NCBI GenBank assembly: GCA_933207985.1
Contig: OW240912.1
Coordinates: 197,898,917-197,962,916, forward strand
Source of the DNA: Pelobates cultripes
Taxonomy: Eukaryota > Chordata > Amphibia > Anura > Pelobatidae
Length of the DNA: 64,000 bases
Direction: 5' to 3'
The notes beneath the pieces are model-generated. The model did no database searches, was not told the origin of the DNA, and saw only the letters and a program-made list of their open reading frames with translations. A program made the translations under genes and the position numbers. Positions 55,708-64,000 of this stretch are shown in pieces; within the stretch, counting starts at the first letter, position 1; each line of letters starts with the position of its first letter.

Positions 55708-57328
55708 AAAATCAAGTTCAGTCCAGGCTTATAAAACCCCATACCGTTGGTATCTGACACCAAATCGTCTCCACAAGATTGGCAAACTTCCCAGCGGACT
55801 CTGTTGGAAATTATGCAGGGAGATGGGCTCCTATCTCCACTTCTGGTGGCAATGCCCCAAACTTAAACCCTTGTGGAACGAAGACCACCTACTCATAGAG
55901 AAAGTGATCGCAAAGACAATCCCAGTGGACCCCTAGACAATGCTGCTCACCAAATCGGCAGACACCCTCACCAGCAGTGAAAACAAACTGGTCGCCAGAA
56001 TCACCCTAGCAACTAGAAGGGAGATAGCGGAATTGTGGGCGGACCAATGCATTCCTACAATGGCAACTATCATACGCAAACTGAAAGAGACACGCAACCT
56101 CGACGAAGTCACAGTACAAATACAAGATTCCTTCAAAGCTTTCCATAAGACGTGGGACCTATGGGACACCAACTACACAGCACTGGAAGAGGAAACAGCT
56201 TGACACTAAACCCACTACTACGCCAAGCTTTGCAAATCTTTACCTTGACAACCGACCAGACCACAAAGCAAGCACTGAAAGACACAACAACGCCCAAATC
56301 CACTTACCAGGCCACACAGAAGCCCGTATAGGGCAAGACTAGGCGCTAACTACGTTCAACCACATCCCCCCTTTTACTTTATTTTTTCCGCCCTCCCTCT
56401 GCTTCTTCTTTCTCTCATCTATCTCTCTCTCTTGCTACTCTTTTCTCTCACTCTTTTCCCGTATCCCCCCTCCAGCCCCAACACTCCTCCTCTCTCCCTT
56501 TCGATCGCACTCTCGAGAGACCTCTACTTCCCTTCCTCCCCCGGTGGACACTCCTCTCAACCCAGCCTCCCCACCGGCCCAGTGATGGAGGGGGGGCTTG
56601 CTGCACGTGGGCGGAGACACACCCCATACCTCATTCCTCTTTGGGCCCCTGGCAGGAATGACGCCAGGTACACGATAAGGTCAACAGGAAGGGAAGGGAG
56701 GGAGTGGACCACACATGGAACACAGCAAGGCCTACAAACCTGACACCCCACAACCAGGGTTGGGAACACCCACTCTGGAGCCCTAGCTCAACTTCGCATG
56801 GTACACGATACGACACCCTAGACACACCTCTCCCCCAACAGGAAAACCTGAGAACCAGGGCCCGCCGGACGGAACTGCGGGGTGCATCAGACATATGTGT
56901 CACCAACCTTCCCCTCCCAACAGGAGCATGCACGCAGGGCAGTAAGCACCTCACGAGACCACTGGGGGCACAACCCAACACAACACCCCGTAAGCCAGAG
57001 GTTAACCACACAGCAAGAACAACCTGACAGGCCATGCACGGCTCGATCGGATCACCTGCGGACAGGGACACGACTCCCAGGAGATACCCGAGCACCTAAA
57101 ACAGCCGCATGGTACTTGGTTGTTTTACCTGTCATCAGCATTATTATTTGTAAAAGGTACCTCAAGTGGCGTGATACGCAAATAATGACGGCCCCGCAGT
57201 GACAATGCACTTGTAAACCTCTAAAGATTGTTGACTGTCTTGTGATGCATGTCTTCTTTTTTCTATAAAACTGCAAAACTTTTTCCACAAATAAAGGATA
57301 TATATAAAAATAAAATCAAGTTCAGTCC
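55708..57328 (+). mobile_element. 5'-truncated L1-type LINE, TSD aaaatcaagttcagtcc
   Basis: The body 55725-57311 is flanked by the perfect 17-bp repeat aaaatcaagttcagtcc (55708-55724 and 57312-57328). The left part encodes the C-terminus of an L1 ORF2: YRWYLTPNRLHKIGKLPSGL followed by CWKLCREMGSYLHFWWQCP (55740-55860), then the tail RREIAELWADQC and IQDSFKAFHKTWDLWDTNY (to 56200). The CWKLCREMGSYLHFWWQC block matches CWRCGAERGTYYHIWWEC of the LINE at 8818-15232. About 1.1 kb of 3' UTR, pyrimidine-rich at 56370-56570, leads to AATAAA and an A-rich end. It lies upstream of the HPCAL4 exon, antisense to the gene. Confidence 0.9.
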
Positions 57329-58019
57329 GGTCCGTTCTCCTCTCCACCACCGGCTGCTTGCAAATATTTCCAAATTTGCTTGGGCACATGGATAATATGA
57401 GAGTGACAGTTGACACTCTTAGCCTATCACTGGCTACCCTTAATAAGTAATGCTTTAGAAATGTACAGTATATTTGTGAAGCATTACTGTCTACGGGCAG
57501 ACTTGGGTATCCCGAAGAGCTTGAATTAATTGACATCAAGTGGTGTTGGTGCTTGATGTACTCCTTTAATTTTATTTTTCAGACCTTACTAAATAAAATA
57601 AATATTCAGACTTTGCTAAATATATAGGATAAGCAAACATATACTGAAATTCCTGGCAAGTGGCAGTTCCCTTTTAATACAAACATTATATTCTTGCATT
57701 TTTGCCTCTAATGGCTACTCAGCACCAGATTTTACAAAGCAACTACAAAATGTTTTATTGTTGGAAAGTGACACCATGTGGTAGAAAAAGGAATGCAAGG
57801 AAATAATTTCTAGATACGCATGTAATAATTTATATCTGTTAGACATGTGCATATAAAGAATTTTAGTTTCGGCTCGTTCATTCAATTTCAATACTAATTT
57901 TACTTTTTGGTTTGTCTTAATTTGCTGACATGTCTGTTCATCCAAAAGTTTTTTTTAACAATACAGTGACCCTGTCCCTAAATAGCGTGTCGAATGTGCC
58001 ATCACTCTGATTGCTATGC

Positions 58020-58640
58020 TAACAAATGATAAGCATTCTGGAACTACAAATGCGGATCAGGCCCCACCAAATTTGCAAAGACCCCAAATAGAGAAATTAA
58101 ATTTTAGACCTGTGTATGTTATTGTCATTAAAAAACAATTCAATACTCTTAAAAACCAACAAAAAAAAACAAACATTGTGGACCTGATTAAATCCCAGCA
58201 ATGATGCTGAAGCTCAGTGCGCCCGCAATTGCTAAACCTGTTGCAACCCTAATCAATGCTAATCCTTGGTCCCTAGATACATACCCAAGCATTGGAAGGC
58301 TGCAAGAGTAGTACCTATCCATAAAAGTGGTGACAATACTTTAGTATCTAACTATCGTTCAATATCATTGCTCCCTGTATTGTCAAAAATCTTGGAAAAT
58401 GTGTTCACACTCAATTATGTGACTTTTATCAACAAACAAATTAACAGCTGATCAAATCAGTCATCTACAACTGCCCTATTAAAAGTTTTCAATGACATCC
58501 AAATTGGCATGGAAGAAGGAGACCTAACTGGAGCTATTTTTCTTAAGTTTTCCAAGATCTTTGACACAGTAGACCATAGAATCGTATTGCAAAAAATTGC
58601 AAGGTTTCAATCATATGTTTCTAATTGATCGCAATATTTG
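58020..58640 (+). pseudogene. L2/Rex1-like non-LTR reverse transcriptase relic
   Basis: Plus-strand frames read MLKLSAPAIAKPVATLIN (about 58205), HWKAARVVPIHKSGDNTLVS then NYRSISLLPVLSKILENVF (58280-58410), STTALLKVFNDIQIGMEEGD and KFSKIFDTVDHRIVLQKI (58465-58600). These match RT blocks of the Jockey-supergroup LINEs (CR1, L2, Rex1): 'viPvhKsGd..n.sNYRPISlLpvlSKilEk' and 'fLDfsKAFDTVDH'. Frameshifts and stops interrupt it. The text ends abruptly near 58640. A possible 3' end of the same family is at 61150-62060. Confidence 0.75.
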
Positions 58641-58649
58641 TAAATTTAT

Positions 58650-58853
58650 TTTTTGTGAATCTTTCTTTTATTGAGGCATATAATTGTAATGGAACAGAAT
58701 AAAGAAGGGGAGAAGATAAAGGTACATACAGGATAGGGGAAATACAACACGATATATCATCTCCTAGAATTGTCAGCCTCTTTTTATATTAATTAGGAAA
58801 GCTTATCACATGCAAATAACTGTAGTGTAAGAATATTAAACGATTACTTAAAC
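58650..58853 (-). mobile_element. Possible 3' end of a minus-strand LINE
   Basis: The sequence starts tttattttttgtgaatcttt then cttttattgagg, which on the minus strand is a poly(A)-tailed end with AATAAA. A similar start (ttctttatttttcttgtgcc) lies at 63200. No coding text identified, so this is weak. Confidence 0.3.
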
Positions 58854-60469
58854 TAGTGGCGGATCCAGAGCCTGACCTCGGGAGGGGCACTTGCAGATTA
58901 TTTAGGGAAATAATCCAGACACAATACCCACTACAGCTCAGTGTAGTGGTTATGGTGCCAGTAGTGCCGGGACCCCCTCCCAGAGTAAGTAGTCAAACCG
59001 TTTAAGAACAGTTTGACAACTTACCTGAGGTCTGCTTGGAAATGGGGCTGTAGTAGGGCATAGGAGCAGGGGTGCAGTGTGTGTGTGTTTGTGTAAGAAG
59101 GACTGTGTGAGCAGTGTGTGTGTGTGAAAGTTGCAGTGTGTACGTGAGGACGGCAGTGTGTGTTAGGGGGGAGGTGTGTGTGTGTGCGTTGCAGTGTGAG
59201 TGGGGGGCAATGTGTGTTGGGGGGAAGTTTGTGTGTGGGAGGCCAATGTGTGTGTAGGGTGTGTGTGTGTATTGGGGGCAGTGTATGTGTGTGGGAGCAG
59301 TAGTGTATGTGTATGGTGAGCAATGTGTGTATGGGGGCAGTGTATGTATGTGGGGCAGTGTATGTATGTGGAGGCAGTGTGTGTGTATGGGGGCAGTGTA
59401 TGTGTATGGGGGCAGTGTATGTAATAATAAGGGAAGAAGTGTATGTATGTAGGGGCAGTGTGTGTGTGTGTGTATGGGGGCAGTCTATGTATGTGGGGGC
59501 AATGTGTGTGGCTTGTGTGGGGGCAGTGGCATATATGTGTGGGGGGCAGTGTGTATATGGGGCAGTGCTGTGTGTGTGAGGGAGCAATGTGTGTGTAGAG
59601 CAATGTGTGTGTGTATGAGGGCAGTATATAGCCTTATGTGTATGAGGGGCAGAGTATATGTGTGTGGGGAGCAATGTGTGTGTGTATAGGGGCAGTGTAT
59701 GTATGTGGGGGAGCAGTGTATGTATGGGAACTGAAGTCTATGTATATGGGGGGCAATGTGTGTGTATAATAGAGGGGCAGGAATGTATGTATGTGGGGGC
59801 AGTGTATGTATGTAGAGGGGCAGTGTGTGTGTATGGGGGCAGTGTATGTATGTGTAAGAGGCAGTGTGTGTATGGGGGCCGAGAGTCTATGTATGTGGGG
59901 GCAGTAATGTGTGTGTATGAGGGGGCAGGTCTATGTATGTGGGGGGCAATGTGTGTGTGTGGGGGCAGTGTATGTGTGTGTGTAGGGTATGTGTGTGATA
60001 AGGATGGGGGGCTTTTTTTAATGTTTTTTTTTAATTTGATACAATTATTTATTTATTTTTATTTAAAATATACATAATGTCCCCCCTCCCTTCTTACCTT
60101 TGTTTAGGGATGAGAGGGGACATTTCTCGATCCCTGGTGGTCCGGTGGGGAATCCCTGGTGGGATCTCCAGGGCTAGAGTTCACTCTCGCGAGATCCGGA
60201 GCGTTGCCGTGGCGAGAAGGACCTGGAGGAGCTGCAGACTGAGCTCCCCAGGGTCCTCTCTCTCTCCCTCCTCTGCCGGCGGCCAGCAAACAGTGCCTGC
60301 GGACCGGGGAGGGAGATCTCTGATCTCCCCTCCTGTCCATGAAGGCACATTGCAGGGCTGGTGCTTAGACAGTGCCAGCCCTGCATTAGCCGGCAGGGGA
60401 GAGGGAGAACCTCAGATTCTCGGGGGGGGGGGGGCAATTGCCCCGTTGCCCCCCCCGGATCCGCCAGTG
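58854..60469. mobile_element. 1.6-kb hAT-type element, TSD acttaaac
   Basis: Ends tagtggcggatccag and ggatccgccagtg, flanked by the perfect 8-bp duplication acttaaac (58846-58853 and 60470-60477). Reverse-complemented it matches the element at 29132-32808 at both ends. The interior is a GT/GGGG minisatellite of gggggcagtgtatgtgtg units (59060-60000). No transposase. The GC-rich right part (60100-60460) is unique but non-coding. Confidence 0.92.
59060..60000. repeat. TG-rich minisatellite (gggggcagtgtgtgtgta)n
   Basis: About 0.9 kb of imperfect 16-30 bp units, the complement of the CA/CCCC units in the sister element at 31524-32600. The open frames across it (CVCVGSVYVWG-type) are artefacts. 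Confidence 0.9.
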
Positions 60470-60477
60470 ACTTAAAC

Positions 60478-61149
60478 TGCGCTTGCCTCAATACGAATAG
60501 TGCAGAAGAAAGATGCTAGGTGTTAAGACAGGCTAGTACAGTTAGCAATACTGGTATGCTGGATGATTAGAAACACGCTTAGCTGTTGTGCCTATCGCGG
60601 TAGTGTGTAAACATATATACCATTATGCCGTATTGTTAGCTAGCAATATGTGTAATTGAATCATGCTAAGTGGCCTAAGCTCTATAAGCTATATCATATA
60701 GTAAAGCGTAACAAAAAGCAGGTAGTTCTGCACAGACTAAAGTGTAGAATAAGAAAGTGAGATTTACATTGTACAATTAAAATGACACAGTAGGCTATGC
60801 GATTGCGTGCTCTATGTGTTGTGAGCTAATATTATACTGCGTTTAATGAGTCGATATAGGCATGATTGGGTGTCAGGCATGTCCGAAGGGTAAGTGGGGT
60901 AGCTTAGCGTGGACCGGGATGACCCCCGCCAGTCCAACGGCGGGGAGTGCTTCCTAGGGTTCCCAGCTGCTGCAGAGCCTGGAGAGGAGCCGTCACTCTC
61001 TGTGACTCAGCTTTCAGGCCGCAAGCCTCAGTACGTCAGTCCGGCGGCGCTAAAGCTCAGGAAAGGTACCGTCTTGTGCAGCAACCTCTCCCGGGTTTGA
61101 ATAAGATAGTTTGCGGTCAGGAAGTGTCGATTGTTCGGGTAAAACACCC
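60478..61149. other. Non-coding stretch
   Basis: No reading frame or terminal repeat recognised. 60900-61110 is GC-rich. It may belong to the minus-strand LINE tail that begins at 58650 and was split by the hAT element. Confidence 0.35.
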
Positions 61150-62060
61150 TGTTTTTTGCCCCCAGACATGGGAGAGCTTTGTGCTACAATGACCCACCAT
61201 TGTGATGTGTTAAAAGAGATAAACTGGCTGTCCCTGGAATCCAGACGCACCCTTCATCTTTCCAGCCTTGTGTTTAAGAGTTATTCTTGTAAGCGCTCAT
61301 CCTACCTCAGTAGAATGCTCTCCCCAGTTGTTCCTACCTCCAGTTCCAGCACTTTATTTAGTATACCGTAATACAAAAATAAAGTGGCTCGGTCCTTATT
61401 TTCCTACAGAGCACCACAATTATGGAATAACCTCACAGACACAATCAAATCTTCCTCCAGTCTAAAATCCCTTAAGAGATCTCTGTAAATATATCTCAAA
61501 ACAGAATGAGCCTGTAATCATGGATGATATATTCCTTACTAGTGATGTCCCGAATGGTTCGCCGCGGACGGCGAACATATGCGGTAATCTTTGACTCTGT
61601 ACATCACAGTCAGCAGACACATTCCAGCCAATCAGCAGCACACCCTCCCTCCCAGACCCTCCCACCTCCTGGACAGCATCCATTTTACATTCATTGTGAA
61701 GCTGCATTCTTAGTGAGCTGTCCAGGAGGTGGGAGGGTCTGGGAGGGAGGGTCTGCTGCTGATTGGCTGGAATGTGTCTGCTGACTGTGAGGTACAGAGT
61801 CCGCGCTGTGAGGTACAGGGTCCGCACAAGTTTACCGCATATGTTCGCGAACCGTTCGGGACATCACTATTCCTTACCCATTCTGTGTTAAACTTCTATA
61901 TGTGTATTTTAATATTATTTTGTATTTTTAATATTATATTGTACACTTTTGTAACAATGCAATGCTTGTGGGCCAAGGACATACTTGAAAACAAGAGAAT
62001 TCTAAATGTATCCTTCCTGGTAAAAATACTTTATTGTATAAATAAATGTCCCTCCAGCAT
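61150..62060 (+). pseudogene. L2/Rex1-like LINE 3' end, split by a hAT MITE
   Basis: 61190-61490 encodes DVLKEINWLSLESRRTLHLS then SLVFKSYSCKRSSYLSRMLS, and after a stop YKNKVARSLFSYRAPQLWNN and IKSSSSLKSLKRSL. This is the conserved end of L2/Rex1-type ORFs ('LHWLPv..Ri.fKi.ll.fKal....P.YLsdll', 'R.fs..aP.lWN.LP', 'ss.s.FK..LK..L'). Its 3' UTR resumes after the MITE (61870) and ends in 'cttcctggtaaaaatacttt' and 'gtataaataaatg' (62020-62050), typical of L2-like ends. Confidence 0.75.
61540..61869. mobile_element. 330-bp fold-back hAT MITE, TSD ttccttac
   Basis: Ends tagtgatgtcccgaa and ttcgggacatcacta, flanked by the perfect 8-bp duplication ttccttac (61532-61539 and 61870-61877). The whole element is an imperfect palindrome: 'ccaatcagcagca', 'ccctcccagaccctcccacc' and 'cctggacag' on the left are mirrored on the right. 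It interrupts the LINE 3' UTR. Non-coding. Confidence 0.93.
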
Positions 62061-64000
62061 TATGTATTTAGAGCCCGCCATATGGGCACAAGGGAGACAA
62101 TCTGTATCCCCACTTTATTTTATTTAATTAATTATATTTTAGCCCAACCGTGAGAGCACAGGGGATGTAAGGTGAGATGTTCATCTCCCATTCTTTAAAT
62201 GCCCATGGGGCAACTTGTTTGGCACTAACACACTCAGCAAAATGTTTCACTGACTCATTTGTTCATTCGGTCGTTTGTTATACGGCTATATGCTATTAGT
62301 TTTTGAACGAAGACTGACATTTTTGCTAATTTTGCCATTTAGGTAAAAACTAATGTACGTCAAATATCTGATTATTTCTTTAAATGTGGTTCATTCCTAT
62401 ATGCAGAGTATTCACTATGCAACAAGGGACAAAAAGCCAGAGTGGGAGACTATAAATTGTGATAGAAAAAGAGGCAACACCTAATACGTGGTCATAAATA
62501 TGGTCAGAGAGCTAATATGGGCATGACCCAAGTTAATTAGAAAAAAGATACAAATAAGGTAAAGTAGCTCACACTGAGCTACTTAGTGTTCCGATGGACT
62601 TAATCTTTTAGTTCACATTTCTATTGAGAGGAGAATAATTTGTCTATCTGTTTGTGTTAGCTGCAGCTCTTTATGTTAAACACGCAGGGCAAGCTAAATA
62701 GAATCTTTTAGCTGCCATGAAGCAGCAGATAGCCTAGGTGATTAGGTTGGATAGCTCTTGCCATTTCTCTGGATAGCCTCCTAGCTATGGAGGATTATTA
62801 GCACGGCTGGTTTGGGAGTGGGGTTTGGCTGCCATTGGTTTTATTGTGGGGTTATGCCTCCATTCAACTAGATGCATGTCTATTCCCACTACTCTATCTG
62901 AGGGGTCTTATTCATAGAACCCCACTGGCTATTACCTATCTCTGACTACCTTTTCCCCTACTGTCCTACATAGGCTACATGTTCTGTTTGCTGCCTGCTG
63001 TGTAACTAATATCCTGAGCACTTCGCATGTTTTGCCCTTGTCAAGCTATACTATACATATTGTTTTGTGTATGCAGCACACTATTATATAGGGATTTTTT
63101 ATAACCTTATAGGGATTTTTCAATAACCTTTATACTTGCCGATTATTACGAGACACCTTTTCCTGATCCTCCTTTTTTTTACTTTACTCTATCGAATTTT
63201 TTTTTTAAATTCTTTATTTTTCTTGTGCCAAGATTGACAACAAGCGTTTTTCATAACATTTCAAAGTGTGGCAGTCTAGACAGCACATTTTTTTTATATA
63301 AAATGAGGATAGCAGGCAATTAGACATCAGTGTTTTATATTTTAGCATGCTAGGCTAAATGTGCATATAACAAGGCTAGTTGCGCTGAGTATATAGCGTT
63401 GCATTGTTATAGAAGGAAGCTTTTATGTTTAAGGTGTGGGTTGCACGTTGTTAACTACAAAGATATGCCAGCAGCTTTACCGCTAATTTTTAAACAAGCT
63501 TAAGTTGTCACATTAGATAGGACTAGTTAATAAAATAATGCATGAGCGGTTAAAGTAAACACACATAAGGAACTACAGCAAAAAACTCTGCAAGAGGTGA
63601 AATAATGACATATTAAAGACTGTTATTTTACGATTAACTAACGTGCAAAGAGCAGTGATATATGAAAGCTTCATACATGTGTGGGTTTTTCCACCCCAGG
63701 TGAACCCCCCAGCAGCCAGATGAAAGTCAGTGGTTTAGTGCCATGGGATCTGCCTTTAAAGTATGGCGGCAGCATAGGGACGAGAGCCAGGGTACTGCCA
63801 TGTTAGGCTCAGTCCAGGCATGTGGCAGGGTGATAGTCCCCATGCGGTGTACTTGCGGTTTAGCCCTGTGTTTGCCTCTGGTGGGCGCCAGGTCCCTGCA
63901 GCCATGTTGGTTGTCAAATTGGACCTCAAGGATCTGCTTACAGGGCTTCATCGCTGGGACATCTTCTCTTGCTAAGGGGACTCATTCTGTGAGAACGCTT
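62061..64000. other. Non-coding DNA, possible LINE 3' end at 63190
   Basis: No gene recognised. At 63190-63230 the run tttttttttaaattctttat looks like the poly(A) end of a minus-strand retroposon, continuing rightward out of the window (63660-64000 is moderately GC-rich and may be part of it). 62061-63189 is AT-rich without structure I can name. Confidence 0.35.

Noticed and set aside
56432..57202. Several 100-150 codon ORFs on both strands
   Set aside because: They fall in the GC-rich 3' UTR of the truncated L1; no domain and no conservation that I can see.
59021..60077. 217-codon minus-strand and 139-codon plus-strand ORFs
   Set aside because: Same reason: GT/CA minisatellite inside a hAT element.

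Overview
This looks like vertebrate nuclear DNA, most likely from a frog or toad. The only host gene I can support is HPCAL4 (visinin-like protein 2), on the minus strand. Two of its coding exons are present, at 54756-54971 and 48826-49023, with clean splice sites; the 5' coding exon lies beyond position 64000. The rest is intronic or intergenic DNA loaded with transposable elements. The mix of tyrosine-recombinase retrotransposons (DIRS and Ngaro types), L1/Tx1 LINEs, CR1, Copia and gypsy relics, a probable Penelope-like element, many short hAT elements and TTAA-flanked MITEs is typical of amphibians. The species assignment is inference.

Layout from left to right. 1-3365: CA/CCC-rich repeats ending in a hAT-type terminus, a gypsy chromodomain scrap, a Copia pol relic split by a 554-bp TTAA-flanked MITE, and a 209-bp retroposon. 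3366-15872: a DIRS-type element on the minus strand, with inverted termini and an internal complementary region, split by a 6.4-kb L1-like LINE (8818-15232) on the plus strand that is flanked by a 17-bp target-site duplication. 15873-20171: mostly unrecognised non-coding DNA with one 170-bp MITE. 20172-20661: a small hAT element. 20780-25313: a young LTR element with nearly identical 524-bp LTRs but no coding capacity. 25571-35021: a dense run of hAT-type elements with 8-bp duplications, several of which carry long GT/CA minisatellites, one nested inside another, and one of which carries head-to-head telomere-like repeats. 35022-38525: no recognised feature. 38526-45961: a Ngaro-type element with split direct repeats (A1 ... 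B1-A2-B2), whose recombinase gene is split by a 2.3-kb fold-back insertion that is probably Penelope-like. 45962-48825: non-coding, with TA microsatellites, probably including the HPCAL4 3' UTR. 48826-54971: the two HPCAL4 exons; the intron between them holds MITEs and a CR1 LINE. 55708-57328: a 5'-truncated L1 with a 17-bp duplication. 57329-64000: an L2/Rex-like LINE relic, a 1.6-kb hAT element and a 330-bp fold-back hAT MITE.

The retrotransposon coding regions are broken by nonsense codons, frameshifts, internal deletions or insertions, so they are annotated as pseudogenes, except the L1 ORF1, which is open. I found no RNA gene, CRISPR array or gene cluster. The most informative material is structural: intact signatures of two YR-retrotransposon replication layouts, six perfect 8-bp duplications that define separate hAT insertions, and the habit of those elements of carrying expanded satellite DNA.
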